A DNA stretch of 64,000 bases, taken from Fibrobacter sp. (GTDB lineage Bacteria; Fibrobacterota; Fibrobacteria; Fibrobacterales; Fibrobacteraceae). Position 1 is the first letter of the stretch, and each line of letters starts with the position of its first letter. The translations under genes were made by a program, and so were the position numbers. Below, one piece after another: positions 42,387 through 52,079 of this stretch. The notes under the pieces are model-generated. The model was not told the origin of the DNA and ran no database searches. It saw only the letters and a list, made by a program, of their open reading frames with translations. The DNA lies in the NCBI GenBank assembly GCA_024398875.1, contig JAKSIJ010000003.1, positions 1 through 64,000 on the forward strand. The letters run 5' to 3'.

Positions 42387-43400
42387 TTAGAAGCCTACCC
42401 GGAGGCCAATGCGGTGCTCCATGCCCATTCCCTGCGCAAGGTAGGAGAAGGCATAATCGAGGGAAAAGAGGTTCGAGTTGTAGCCAAGGCCAGCGCTGAG
42501 CATCCGAGCCTCATTGGTTTCATCGGGGCGACTTTCGGAACTGGTCAGTTCAAAGAAATCGCGCTTTAAGTCTAACCAGGTACGGGTAAAGCCTGCACGC
42601 ACAAAGAAGCTGCTGCCGAGGGCATATTCCAAGCCCAAGTTCAGGTCTGGTTCCGCATAACGGGGGAAGTCGTTCTCCATAAAGAGTGTCATGCGGCGCA
42701 GCACCTTAGGCCGTAAAAATCCGCCGATGGCAAATGTCTGGCCGAAGGGGTAGAACTCGTCTTCGCCATCGTCTACATAGTCCTGCAACAGGCAACCGAA
42801 GTCGCGAGCCATAAATGAAAATCCGAAAAGATGACTGCTTGCCTGCCAGGAAATGCCCCAGTCAAAGGCGGCACCATAAGCCATGCGGTCGCCTTCCTCT
42901 TCTGCCAGTTTGTCGCTTGCGAACTTGAGGCTGAAACCGAAATCGAAATGCTTCATGGGGAAGGCTGCGGTGGCGGTGACGAGCTGGCTGAATGGCTCGT
43001 AGGTTTTGCCTGTCTTGTCACCGTAAATATCGTAGCCGTCAATGGAGCCGTAATCCAGCCAGTTATAGGAGACCTGGTAGATAATGTTCCTGAATTGGCT
43101 GGTGTAGAAAATGGAGCCCTGGTTCTCGGCCATGTCTCCGGTTTGCCAGTGCATGCTGACAACGCGTTCCTTACCATCGGGCAGACGGATTGCTGCCGGG
43201 TTTAGCTGGCTAATGGTAGGGTCTGCGGAGGGGAGTGCGGATGCGGATTTTTCAAGGGCCGCGTTTCTCGGGCTATCAAAGGTGTTCATGAAAGAGAAGA
43301 CTTCCTGCCCAGCATCGCCCTGTTCAAAGTAGGCGTTGGCGGCAGAAAATGCCACAGCGCACAAAACAAGGGAACAATGGATTTGTCTCTTCAAGAACAT
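42387..43400 (-). CDS. PorQ/PorV-like outer-membrane protein
   Basis: A 337-residue protein with signal peptide (about 23 residues). The start of the mature part, FSFMNTFDSPRNAALEKSAS with LPSADPTISQLNPAAI, matches the PorQ/PorV pattern (short strand, RxAALG..., D-P-N-P). Strands alternate to the last RIGLRVGF with terminal F, so a barrel. PorQ and PorV belong to the type IX secretion system, which Fibrobacter has; membership here is inferred. It precedes and abuts the GT2-like gene. Confidence 0.6.
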   Translation of the reverse strand: MFLKRQIHCSLVLCAVAFSAANAYFEQGDAGQEVFSFMNTFDSPRNAALEKSASALPSADPTISQLNPAAIRLPDGKERVVSMHWQTGDMAENQGSIFYTSQFRNIIYQVSYNWLDYGSIDGYDIYGDKTGKTYEPFSQLVTATAAFPMKHFDFGFSLKFASDKLAEEEGDRMAYGAAFDWGISWQASSHLFGFSFMARDFGCLLQDYVDDGEDEFYPFGQTFAIGGFLRPKVLRRMTLFMENDFPRYAEPDLNLGLEYALGSSFFVRAGFTRTWLDLKRDFFELTSSESRPDETNEARMLSAGLGYNSNLFSLDYAFSYLAQGMGMEHRIGLRVGF

Positions 43401-43480
43401 GCTTCAAATTTACAATTTCTGCGGTAAAAAGCCCAAATCCCTTTACAAATTAGGGGAACTTTCATATATTTGGCGTGCTC

Positions 43481-43553
43481 GGGCTACTAGCTCAGTTGGT
43501 AGAGCAACGCCCTTTTAAGGCGTGGGTCGAAGGTTCGAGCCCTTCGTAGCTCA
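43481..43553 (+). tRNA. tRNA-Lys (anticodon TTT)
   Basis: A 73-base cloverleaf. Acceptor arms GGGCTAC and GTAGCTC pair; D arm has AGCTCAGTTGGTAGAGC; anticodon stem ACGCC/GGCGT with loop CTTTTAA (anticodon at 43514-43516); T loop GTTCGAGC. Discriminator A; CCA is not encoded. MnmA, coded at 33402-34499, should thiolate its U34. Confidence 0.97.
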
Positions 43554-43556
43554 GTG

Positions 43557-43590
43557 AAAAACCGGTTCCGATTTGTCGGGATCGGTTTTT
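43557..43590 (+). terminator. Terminator after tRNA-Lys
   Basis: A 15-bp stem with two G-T pairs (AAAAACCGGTTCCGA with TCGGGATCGGTTTTT) and a 4-base loop, followed by CCTTTTTG. It begins four bases after the tRNA. Confidence 0.85.
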
Positions 43591-43611
43591 CCTTTTTGTA
43601 TCTTTGTGCCC

Positions 43612-46600
43612 ATGGAATCCTTCCAAGAATTTCTACAAGATCGCGAGGCTCCCTCCATATCCCTTTTTGCGGATGCGGGGAAGGAAGCCATTCACGTCAA
43701 TGGAGCCTCGATTCCTGTGGCCTCTATGATGGTTGCGCGTCGTTTCTTTTCGGCTCCAAGCCCCATTCTTGTTGTGGCCAAGGATTTCAAAAGCGCAGAA
43801 ATCTGGATGGAAAATCTCCGGAGCTTGGTGGGTGAGGATTTCGTCCGGTTTTTCCCGTCCATTGGGCTGAAACCTTATGAGCATAAAGTGCCTTTCGAAG
43901 GGGTGCTGGAAGAACGCCTGCGGTTTTTCCGCGACGCAGGCAATAAGGACAAGCCCATTATCGCAATCTGCCCGTTGGATGCGCTCCTGATGAAACTTCC
44001 AGCTCCTGGTGGGTTGGAAAAAGAGGTTCGGACACTGAAGGTAGGGGATGTTTTTGAGCCTGCCACACTTCGTCCCTGGTTTCTGGATCACGGCTTTACG
44101 GAACAGCCCGTAGTGAGCGGTGTAGGGGAGTTCTCCATCCGCGGTTGCATTGTGGATGTGAACTGCTTTTTGTACCAACACCCCATCCGCATTGAATTTT
44201 TTGGCGATGAGATTGAATCCATCCGCAGTTTTGATATTTTTACCCAGCGCTCCGTGGAGGAGATGAAGCGAATCACCTTGTACCCCATGGGTGAATTTAC
44301 GGTGTCTGAATTGGAAGCCTCCAAGTATAACGGAGATTTGGGTGCCCTCTGGTGGAAACGCGGTGATTACCAACCCCTTTCTTTCAGCCTTTTGGATTAT
44401 CTGTCAGGATGCAGCCTTGTTTTTGAAGGGCTTTCTCATCTTTCAGAAACTGCCTCCAAGTTCTATCAGGCTTATGAGGATGCGTACGAGGAGGTTCGGA
44501 CGGCCAATCCGGATTTCCCGACTCCGGAAAAAATGTGGTGGAAGTTTGGAGAACTTTCGGCATTATTCCCAGGCAAAGCTTCCTTGGATTTGACGGCTGT
44601 GGAAATGGAAGCGGTGAACTGGCACAAGCTGAATGTTCGCCCTCAGGATTTCTCCAGCGCAGGTACGGATGCAGTTGCAAAACAGATTGAGGATTTCTCT
44701 GCTGCCGGCGGTTCCGTCTATGTGGTAGCACCTACGTCGGGCGCTCTTGCTCGCCTCAAACATCTCTTTACGGACTTGCCCGTTGAAGATTATTTTGTTG
44801 GGGATTTGTCCGAAGGCTTTTGGTTGGAAGACGACAAGGTTGCTTTCCTCACAGAAACCCGCATTTTCAATCGCCACGCCACCAAGACCCGCAAACGCCA
44901 AATTTCTGGTTCTGTGGCAAATGCCTTGATGGTGGAATCCCTCAACCGCGGGGATTATGTAGCTCACGAAGATCACGGGGTAGGCCGCTATCTGGGCCTT
45001 GTCCGTGTGGAAGTGAACGGCGGCATGGTGGATTGCGCCCTTCTGGAATACGATGGCGGCGACCGACTCAAGTTCCCCGTCTCGGACCTCCAGAAAATTG
45101 AGCGTCTGGAGCAATCGGAAGAAAATCCTCTCAAGTTGGACCGCTTAGGGAGCAAGACTTGGGAGAATATCAAGAAGCGTGTCAAGCAGAAGGTCGTTCA
45201 GATTGCTCGGGATTTGGTGGAACTTTACGCCAAGCGTGAACTCATCGAGGGCTTTGGCTTCCCGCCCGATGGCAAAATGCAGCGGGAATTTGAGGATGCG
45301 TTCGAGTACGAGCCTACGCCCGATCAGGTGAAGGCAACGGAAGACATCAAGCGGGATATGGAAAGCCGCAAGCCCATGGACCGCCTTATTTGTGGCGATG
45401 TGGGTTTTGGAAAAACAGAAGTCGCCATGCGGGCTGCCTTCAAGTGCATTGTGGCTAAAAAGCAGGTGGCCATTCTCGTGCCTACTACAATTCTTGCGGC
45501 TCAGCATTACGAGAATTTCAAGGATCGCTTTGCGGCATTTCCGGTGAATATCGCCCTAGTGAACCGCTACAAGAGCGCCAAGGAAAAGAAGGAAATCTTC
45601 AAGCAGATTTCAGAAGGCAAGATTGACATTGTAGTTGGCACCCACGCCCTTCTCAGCGAAAAAAATCAATTCAAGGATTTGGGACTCCTCATCATCGATG
45701 AAGAGCAGAAATTCGGTGTAAAGCAGAAGGAAAAACTTCGGGAATTCCGCATGCAGGTGGATACCATCAGCATGAGTGCAACGCCGATTCCCAGGTCGCT
45801 GCACCTCAGTATGACGGGCGTTCGGGACATTTCCCTCATCAATACGCCACCCATGAACCGCCTCCCGGTGGAGACGAAACTTTTGAAGCGCGATGATTTG
45901 GTTTTGGCCGAGGCCGTCAAAGATGAACTTGCTCGGGGTGGCCAAGTGTTTATCGTCAACGATCGGGTCCAGACCATCTATAAGCTGGCGGAAGATGTGG
46001 AATCCTGGGTGCCGGAGGCTCGTGTTGCAGTAGCGCATGGTCAGATGAACGACCGCGATTTGGAACGGGTCATGGAAAGTTTCCTCTCCCGGGAATTTGA
46101 TGTTCTGGTCAGCACTAGCATTATCGAGTCTGGCTTGGACGTCCCTAACGCCAACACCATCATCATCATGAATTCCCATCACTTCGGCATAAGCCAGCTT
46201 TATCAGATGCGTGGACGCGTGGGCCGCAGTGATGTTCTGGCGAAAGCTTTCCTGGTGATTCCTGCCAAGAGTGAAATTTCTCCGGAATCCATGCGCCGCC
46301 TTAAGGCACTGGAGCAGTTTACAGATTTGGGTAGCGGCTACCAGCTGGCCATGCGGGATTTGGAAATTCGCGGTGCAGGGAATCTTCTCGGCCAGGAACA
46401 GCACGGCTTTATTGCCGAGGTTGGTTTTGAAACTTACGTCCGCCTCGTGAAGGAAGCGGTGGAGATGCTTCGGGGTGGTGCGAGCGAGAAGCCCGTGCAG
46501 CCTCGGGTGGAAATTGGTGTGGATGCTTACCTTCCGGAGGATTACATTCAGGATGGCCTCACTCGCATCAGCCTCTATCAACGCATCGCCCGCATTGCTT

Positions 46601-47004
46601 CCACTGCAGAAATTGAAAGCATCGAGCAGGAACTTTTGGACCGTTTTGGACCTATTCCTGCAGCCGCAAAAATGCTTCTCGCCGTCACAGAAATTGGACT
46701 TCTGGCAGGTCGCCTCCGCATTCAGGGTCTGCAATATAAGAGAGGTCTTCTGGCAGCTACGTTTGTGGAATTTCCGCCTATCGAAACTCGCATTCTCGGC
46801 GAAATCGTGGGTAAGAGCCCGGTTCCCATGCGCTATCTGGGCACGTCTCCATTGCAGGCTGTTTTCGAAATAGGTGTGCTACCGCCTGAAAAAGTTGCTG
46901 AAAAAGTGCTGGACGTGTTCCGCCATTTTGCGGATATCAAGATTACAGCTACCGTTAAAGAGCCCGAAAATCCGCTATTCAAAGAAACTACTGTATTGAA
47001 TTGA
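43612..47004 (+). CDS. mfd: Transcription-repair coupling factor Mfd
   Basis: About 1130 residues; displaces stalled RNA polymerase and recruits UvrA. The N-terminal UvrB-like domains come first; the RNA polymerase-binding (CarD-like) domain has YVAHEDHGVGRYLGLVRVEV. The translocase has Walker A DVGFGKTEVAMRAAFK, DEEQ box LLIIDEEQKFGVKQKE, SATPIPRSLHLSM, the TRG-type motif ending INTPPMNRLPVET, and QMRGRVGRSD. The C-terminal TRCF domain follows (RISLYQRIARI). The ATG at 43612 is preferred; a longer frame would start inside the tRNA terminator. Overlaps the TatD gene by 17 bases, tail to tail. Confidence 0.95.
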   Translation: MESFQEFLQDREAPSISLFADAGKEAIHVNGASIPVASMMVARRFFSAPSPILVVAKDFKSAEIWMENLRSLVGEDFVRFFPSIGLKPYEHKVPFEGVLEERLRFFRDAGNKDKPIIAICPLDALLMKLPAPGGLEKEVRTLKVGDVFEPATLRPWFLDHGFTEQPVVSGVGEFSIRGCIVDVNCFLYQHPIRIEFFGDEIESIRSFDIFTQRSVEEMKRITLYPMGEFTVSELEASKYNGDLGALWWKRGDYQPLSFSLLDYLSGCSLVFEGLSHLSETASKFYQAYEDAYEEVRTANPDFPTPEKMWWKFGELSALFPGKASLDLTAVEMEAVNWHKLNVRPQDFSSAGTDAVAKQIEDFSAAGGSVYVVAPTSGALARLKHLFTDLPVEDYFVGDLSEGFWLEDDKVAFLTETRIFNRHATKTRKRQISGSVANALMVESLNRGDYVAHEDHGVGRYLGLVRVEVNGGMVDCALLEYDGGDRLKFPVSDLQKIERLEQSEENPLKLDRLGSKTWENIKKRVKQKVVQIARDLVELYAKRELIEGFGFPPDGKMQREFEDAFEYEPTPDQVKATEDIKRDMESRKPMDRLICGDVGFGKTEVAMRAAFKCIVAKKQVAILVPTTILAAQHYENFKDRFAAFPVNIALVNRYKSAKEKKEIFKQISEGKIDIVVGTHALLSEKNQFKDLGLLIIDEEQKFGVKQKEKLREFRMQVDTISMSATPIPRSLHLSMTGVRDISLINTPPMNRLPVETKLLKRDDLVLAEAVKDELARGGQVFIVNDRVQTIYKLAEDVESWVPEARVAVAHGQMNDRDLERVMESFLSREFDVLVSTSIIESGLDVPNANTIIIMNSHHFGISQLYQMRGRVGRSDVLAKAFLVIPAKSEISPESMRRLKALEQFTDLGSGYQLAMRDLEIRGAGNLLGQEQHGFIAEVGFETYVRLVKEAVEMLRGGASEKPVQPRVEIGVDAYLPEDYIQDGLTRISLYQRIARIASTAEIESIEQELLDRFGPIPAAAKMLLAVTEIGLLAGRLRIQGLQYKRGLLAATFVEFPPIETRILGEIVGKSPVPMRYLGTSPLQAVFEIGVLPPEKVAEKVLDVFRHFADIKITATVKEPENPLFKETTVLN

Positions 47005-47734
47005 TTTTCGCCTGATTTTCAAACAAAATTTTCTCTAAATATTCCGCCCATTGTTCTGACGAGGCTTTTTTTAACGTCGGCAAATTCACGAAAGATTCAT
47101 CCGCATCTGTCTCAACCTTCAGACATTCCTTCGGGATGATTTTGATGGCTTCTGCGGTTGCTTTTTTCTTGAACGAGTCTGCGTGGAGAGAAAATAATGC
47201 TCCCAATTCCAGCGCTCTTTTTGCAATCCCGATGTCACCGCCAAATCGATGAAATAGGGGATGAGGCTTGGCCGCGCTGCCAGACACGATAGACCGTCCA
47301 GACCCGAAGTTCGCCAAAATCCGTCCATAGTCCCCAACACAATGAATCTGCAAATCCCGACCCAATTCTCTGGCCATTTTCGCTTGTTGAATAAAAAAGG
47401 ATTCTTGAATTCCCCCCATCTCATACCCAGGAAAGCGCTTGTCGAGCCCAGTTTCGCCTACCTGTGCCGATGGATATTTCAGCAGAAAACGTTCTAGGTT
47501 GCGCCATTCATTGTCGCCTACCTGAGAGGCAATCATGGGGTGGACTCCGAAAGCCAAATTGCAGCCTTCGATCAACCCTTGCCGCCGAGATTCCTCCCAA
47601 ATTTGATCAAGTTTCGTCCATTCCCAGGGCTCACAAGCGACTGCCGTCCAGCGAATATTTCGCGCATGCAAATGCTGCGCCAATGCCACAGGTTCCGGCA
47701 ATCGGGCCAAATGAATGTGAGAATCGACCAACAT
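46988..47734 (-). CDS. TatD-family metal-dependent hydrolase
   Basis: A 248-residue TIM-barrel protein: DSHIHLA (HxH metal site), FGVHPMIA, VGETGLDKRF (bridging E), LQIHCVG (H) and VETDADESF (D). TatD proteins are metal-dependent nucleases or deacylases; this one is more divergent than E. coli TatD (no long RxYxG section), so the substrate is open. Confidence 0.85.
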   Translation of the reverse strand: MLVDSHIHLARLPEPVALAQHLHARNIRWTAVACEPWEWTKLDQIWEESRRQGLIEGCNLAFGVHPMIASQVGDNEWRNLERFLLKYPSAQVGETGLDKRFPGYEMGGIQESFFIQQAKMARELGRDLQIHCVGDYGRILANFGSGRSIVSGSAAKPHPLFHRFGGDIGIAKRALELGALFSLHADSFKKKATAEAIKIIPKECLKVETDADESFVNLPTLKKASSEQWAEYLEKILFENQAKINSIQ

Positions 47735-47883
47735 GGCCTTAAATATACAAGGTTTTTTGCTTTTTTGGCCTTATTTTGGGTCGTTTGTTGTTTTTTCGGG
47801 GAAAAAAGCTTAATTTAGGATTATGGCGAAGAATTCATCAAAATTCGCCAGAAATTTGGTTTAAATCTCTTAAAGGAGTTCTC

Positions 47884-48081
47884 ATGCGCGATTTGCTGGA
47901 AAAGGCATTGAACAAGGGTCTTAGCGTCAATTTTTCTAATGAAAATGGTTTTGCTGTTATTCGCATCAACAAGGGTGAAGAAGTTGTGGCAAGCTGTAGT
48001 TTGGGTGCTGCAAATTTCCGTTCCAGCGTAGAAGAAAGCCTTCAGTCTCTTTTGATGGAATTGGATCGTAAGGGAATTTGA
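47884..48081 (+). CDS. 65-residue protein of unknown function
   Basis: Begins MRDLLEKALNKGLSVNFSNE with AAAGGAG just before the ATG. An amphipathic helix, then a beta hairpin (GFAVIRINKGEEVVASCSL) and a final helix (SVEESLQSLLMELDRKGI). It is compact and probably real and conserved in the genus; no family recognised. Confidence 0.7.
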   Translation: MRDLLEKALNKGLSVNFSNENGFAVIRINKGEEVVASCSLGAANFRSSVEESLQSLLMELDRKGI

Positions 48082-48162
48082 TTCGCCAGATATTTTTAGT
48101 TTATCTAAATTTATGCCATATTTGGTGCAGTTGTTTGTTGCATCAATTTTAAGAAGGATGAA

Positions 48163-49215
48163 ATGATGAACATTTTACGCTATTTGGCGATATTCCTTTC
48201 TATCGCCAGCTTGTTGATGTTTGCCGCCTGTGGTAGCAAAAGCAATGGAATCTCCGCTGGTCCAAACCCTGACGATGGAATAAACGGAGAAGGGTATGTG
48301 CCCGGAGGGGATAACGGTTTGAATGGCATGAATCCGGATGACGGCTTTAACAACGGCAATAATGACGAAAATCCTCCCGAAGGCGTCTACGATATTACCC
48401 TCGACGAAAAGTACCAATTTAAAAACATGCCCATGGGCACACTCACTGATGATCGTGATGGTAGAATCTATAAGACAGTGACCATCAATGGTAAAACATG
48501 GATGGCAGAGAATCTGAAGTTTGTTTACAACGAGGGATCTGCTCAAAGTTTTTGCTATCAAAATGATCCTAATAATTGTGAGACGTTAGGCCGCCTTTAT
48601 ACCTGGGCTGCAGCCATGGATTCTGCCGCGGTATTTTCAAATGCTAGCGCCGGCTGTGGTTTTTCTCATAGCGAAGGCCAATGCGATGTTGACGGAACTC
48701 ACACACCGGTTAGGGGAATCTGCCCTAGTGGCTGGCACATGCCTATGTACCAGGAATGGGAAGCCCTACTGAATTTTGTCGATAAGAGTGGTTACATTGA
48801 AGCGGGCACGATGCTAAAGAGTTCCGAAGGCTGGGAGTGGTACCCAAATCCAAACAATATGTTTGATCAATTAAACGGCAATGGTTTTGACAACTACAGT
48901 TTTACGGTTTTGCCTGCAGGTTCTTATCTTACTTTCACATTATATGATGAAGATTTCCGCGGCTTAGGGACAGAGGCCTATTTCTGGAGTTCCGCGCAGC
49001 ATCTTCCTACAGAATGGGAACGAAATTGTGTAGATCAATATACCATGTACGATGGATCCATTTATACTCTTTGTGATGGTGGATATATGGGATTGTACGA
49101 ATGGGTATATGGCGAAGGAGCTTTCGCTTTCTATTTTGCCAATGATAAAACAGGTGCTTCGTACGATTACGTAAACAAATTTGCAGGTCTATCTGTTCGC
49201 TGTATTATGGATTAA
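48163..49215 (+). CDS. FISUMP-domain lipoprotein
   Basis: A 350-residue protein. The signal peptide ends in lipobox FAAC (near residue 23). A Gly/Asn/Asp-rich linker (GPNPDDGINGEGYVPGGDNG and on) spans about 30-70; it differs from the Ser/Glu linker of the gene at 12864-14144. The paralogous domain runs from TDDRDGRIYKTVTINGKTWMAENL through GRLYTWAAAMD, CPSGWHMPMYQEWEAL, AYFWSSAQ to LSVRCIMD. AAGAAGG precedes; ATG at 48163 or 48166. It is free-standing, with a terminator downstream. Confidence 0.9.
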   Translation: MMNILRYLAIFLSIASLLMFAACGSKSNGISAGPNPDDGINGEGYVPGGDNGLNGMNPDDGFNNGNNDENPPEGVYDITLDEKYQFKNMPMGTLTDDRDGRIYKTVTINGKTWMAENLKFVYNEGSAQSFCYQNDPNNCETLGRLYTWAAAMDSAAVFSNASAGCGFSHSEGQCDVDGTHTPVRGICPSGWHMPMYQEWEALLNFVDKSGYIEAGTMLKSSEGWEWYPNPNNMFDQLNGNGFDNYSFTVLPAGSYLTFTLYDEDFRGLGTEAYFWSSAQHLPTEWERNCVDQYTMYDGSIYTLCDGGYMGLYEWVYGEGAFAFYFANDKTGASYDYVNKFAGLSVRCIMD

Positions 49216-49274
49216 ATTGACACGATTTCGCAGGAATACTGTAGCCGCTTAAAGTTTGCAGACAGATTTGGTGC

Positions 49275-49317
49275 AAAAAAAACTGCTAGGCGTATGTTTA
49301 CGTCTAGCAGTTTTTTT
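49275..49317. terminator. Bidirectional terminator between FISUMP gene and leuD
   Basis: ACTGCTAGGCGTA pairs with TACGTCTAGCAGT (one G-T), with A8 before and T7 after. It serves both convergent genes. Confidence 0.85.
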
Positions 49318-49337
49318 AATAAAGCCGAAGTTTTAGG

Positions 49338-49940
49338 CTACTTCAAGAAACTCATGTACGGAAGCTTCTTCGCAAGTTCCTGCACCTTGTCTGCATTGGC
49401 GGTGAGGGCTGCGCGAGCGTTCCAGGAACCGTCGAGGAACTGGCCGCGCGGGCCTTCCGCAAGCGTGAGGGCGATGGTTTCGCCGCCCATCTTCAATGTA
49501 CGGGCTTCGGTGCTTGTTTCGAGTTCGCCGTTCGGGTTAGCTTCGATCCATGCGAGAATCTTGTCGGCAGTAGCGTGATCCACCTTGTAGCAGGGAACGC
49601 CCAGGGCGACGCAGTTGCCGAAGAAGATTTCGGAATAGCTTTCGGCGATGATGGCCTTGATGCCCCAGCGCTTGAGAGCCTGCGGAGCGTGTTCACGGCT
49701 GGAACCGCAACCGAAGTTTTGGTTAGAAACGAGGATGGTGCCGCTCTTGTAAGCCGGGTTACGGAACGGATGAACCTTGCCCTGGGCTTCGAGGCCGGCG
49801 ATATCGTCTGCGAAAGCGTTTGCGCCGAGACCTTCGAAAGTCACGCACTTGAGGAAGCGAGCCGGGATGATACGGTCGGTATCGATGTCGTTACCGCGAA
49901 CAGGAACGCCGGAACCTTTAACGATGTCAATAGAATTCAT
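49338..49940 (-). CDS. leuD: 3-isopropylmalate dehydratase small subunit
   Basis: A 200-residue LeuD: VRGNDIDTDRIIPARFLK, NFGCGSSREHAPQALKRWGIKAIIAESYSEIFFGNCVALGVP. With LeuC it isomerises 2- to 3-isopropylmalate in leucine synthesis. It follows leuC by 18 bases on the same strand. Confidence 0.96.
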   Translation of the reverse strand: MNSIDIVKGSGVPVRGNDIDTDRIIPARFLKCVTFEGLGANAFADDIAGLEAQGKVHPFRNPAYKSGTILVSNQNFGCGSSREHAPQALKRWGIKAIIAESYSEIFFGNCVALGVPCYKVDHATADKILAWIEANPNGELETSTEARTLKMGGETIALTLAEGPRGQFLDGSWNARAALTANADKVQELAKKLPYMSFLK

Positions 49941-49958
49941 TTTTAAATCTCCTTAGCG

Positions 49959-51368
49959 TTACTTGATGTACTTGCGGACGTCGGTGACCTTGCCTTCGAT
50001 TGCAGCAGCTGCAACCATGGCGGGGCTCATCAAAATGGTACGGCCAGTGGGGGAGCCCTGACGGCCCTTGAAGTTACGGTTGCTGGAAGATGCACTTACC
50101 TGGCGGCCCTTCAGCTTATCCGGGTTCATGGCAAGGCAGAGAGAGCAGCCGGCTTCACGCCATTCTGCACCAGCATCCTTGAAGATCTTGTCGAGACCGA
50201 GAGCTTCTGCTTCCACCTTGATCTTCATGGAACCAGGAACGACCCACATCTTGACGGTGTCGGCAACCTTGTGGCCCTTGATGATTTCTGCTGCGGCCTG
50301 GAGGTCGGACAAACGACCGTTGGTGCAGGAGCCTACGAAGGCGATGTCGATGGGGGTGCCGATCATCTTGCCACCTTCTTCCCAGCCCATGTATTCATAA
50401 GCTTCGGAGATGACCTTCTTTTCGGAGCCTTCGAATTCAGAAATCTTCGGCATGTTGTCGTTGAGCTGGATTGCCTGTGCCGGAGTGATACCCCAGGTCA
50501 CCATGGGTTCCAGGTTGTCGCAGTTGATTTCGATTTCGTCGTCGAACTGTGCGTCGGCGTCGGTAGCCACGGACTTCCAGTAGGCAACAGCTTCATCCCA
50601 CTTGTCTGCCTTGGGAGCGTAGGGCTTGCCCTTCAGGAATTCGAAAGTCTTTTCGTCGGGGTTGCAGTAGCCAACGCGTGCGCCGCCTTCGATAGCCATG
50701 TTACAGATGGTCATACGGCCTTCCATGCTCATAGCTTCGATAACCGGGCCTGCAAATTCGTAAGCGTAGCCAACGCCGCCGTTCACGCCAAGCTTTGCAA
50801 TGTAGGCAAGTGCTACGTCCTTAGCGGTAACGCCAGCCTTCAAGGTGCCGGTGAAGTTGATGCGGCGGGTCTTGAGGGGGCTCATGGCCAAAGTCTGGGT
50901 AGCGAGAACGTCTGCCACCTGGCTAGTACCGATACCGAAGGCGATTGCGCCGAAGGCACCGTGGGTAGCGGTATGGGAGTCACCGCAAGCGACGGTCATA
51001 CCCGGCTGGGTCACGCCTTCTTCCGGGCCAACGATGTGGATCACGCCCTGTTCGCCAGTCTTCGGGCCAAAGAACTTGATGCCGTTAGATTCGGTGTTCT
51101 TTTCGATATGGGAAAGCATTTCTTCGGAAATGGCGTCCTGGAAGGGGCGGTTGCGTTCCGGGAACGTGGTCGGAATGATGTGGTCGACCGTTGCGAAGGT
51201 GCGTTCCGGGAACAGCACCTTCGTGCCTTCTTCACGGAGCGAGGCGAATGCCTGCGGGCTCGTGACTTCGTGGCAGAGGTGGAGACCGATGAAAAGCTGG
51301 CACTGTCCGCTGGGGAGCTTTGCGACAGTGTGGCTTTCGAAAATCTTCTGATATAGTGATTTACCCAT
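49959..51368 (-). CDS. leuC: 3-isopropylmalate dehydratase large subunit
   Basis: A 469-residue aconitase-type enzyme with a 4Fe-4S cluster. The cluster cysteines are in [12 protein letters not shown] and [38 protein letters not shown] is also present. I set the start at ATG 51368 ([16 protein letters not shown]), the usual LeuC N-terminus, with AGAGAA upstream; a frame to 51413 adds 15 unrelated residues. First gene of leuCD; no leucine attenuator peptide seen upstream. Confidence 0.96.
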   Translation of the reverse strand: MGKSLYQKIFESHTVAKLPSGQCQLFIGLHLCHEVTSPQAFASLREEGTKVLFPERTFATVDHIIPTTFPERNRPFQDAISEEMLSHIEKNTESNGIKFFGPKTGEQGVIHIVGPEEGVTQPGMTVACGDSHTATHGAFGAIAFGIGTSQVADVLATQTLAMSPLKTRRINFTGTLKAGVTAKDVALAYIAKLGVNGGVGYAYEFAGPVIEAMSMEGRMTICNMAIEGGARVGYCNPDEKTFEFLKGKPYAPKADKWDEAVAYWKSVATDADAQFDDEIEINCDNLEPMVTWGITPAQAIQLNDNMPKISEFEGSEKKVISEAYEYMGWEEGGKMIGTPIDIAFVGSCTNGRLSDLQAAAEIIKGHKVADTVKMWVVPGSMKIKVEAEALGLDKIFKDAGAEWREAGCSLCLAMNPDKLKGRQVSASSSNRNFKGRQGSPTGRTILMSPAMVAAAAIEGKVTDVRKYIK

Positions 51369-51513
51369 AATTTTCTCTTTTTTTGAATGGGGCAGGTAAG
51401 TTCCTTCGCCCATTTTTCGGGCTCAAATATAAAAATAAAAGGCTAGCCTCAAAGCCAACCTTCAACATTTTGCGGTGTCTGCGCTGCCTATACGCCTGCG
51501 CGAGCCACATATT

Positions 51514-51951
51514 TTATTTCGTTTCAAATTTATAGGCATCCCGATAGTAAGCTATCATATCGTTGATGCTCTCAAAAGTTCCATTGCGAAGCGACCGCCT
51601 TACTTCAACATCACTTTTCGCCAGTTTTCGGAGTTCTTTGTCAACATCCTTGAAGAAAAGGTCATTGGCGGCCATATCCACCTGCTTCTGGCTGTAATCA
51701 GAATGATAGCGGCGCTCCAGCATCTGGAACAGTTCCGTTTGGCATGAATTTTCTGGAGGTTCCCTCTTTGCCACAGGCATATAGCAGTTCTTGATGTAGT
51801 CCTGCTTCATTCTAATAATAGTTTGATCTACAGCTGGCAAATCGTGGTCATCATCGTGATCAACCATCTTCGCTTTCGGGGTCTTCACTCCGGAACAACC
51901 CACCATAAGCGTTGCGGCAATAAACAATGATGCAAACAATCCAAATTTCAT
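51514..51951 (-). CDS. Small lipoprotein of unknown function
   Basis: A 145-residue protein with signal peptide and lipobox MVGC (MKFGLFASLFIAATLMVGC). A His/Asp-rich stretch (VDHDDDHDLPAVDQ) follows and could bind metal; the rest is helical and charged. Two cysteines (NCYMPV, SCQTEL). No family recognised. Confidence 0.7.
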   Translation of the reverse strand: MKFGLFASLFIAATLMVGCSGVKTPKAKMVDHDDDHDLPAVDQTIIRMKQDYIKNCYMPVAKREPPENSCQTELFQMLERRYHSDYSQKQVDMAANDLFFKDVDKELRKLAKSDVEVRRSLRNGTFESINDMIAYYRDAYKFETK

Positions 51952-52079
51952 TCCAAAGACTCCTTTTTGTCCACCGGCGATTCAAACCCAACCGCAACTA
52001 ATAGGCTCAAATATAAATGATTTTTCAAAAAAAAGGAACAATTTGCAAGAATGGCCGTAAAATTGTGACAAAAAACAAT

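Noticed and set aside
51369-51513. Leucine attenuator or riboswitch before leuC
   Set aside because: No Leu-rich leader peptide or alternative hairpins found; only a weak GGCTAGCC palindrome near 51442.
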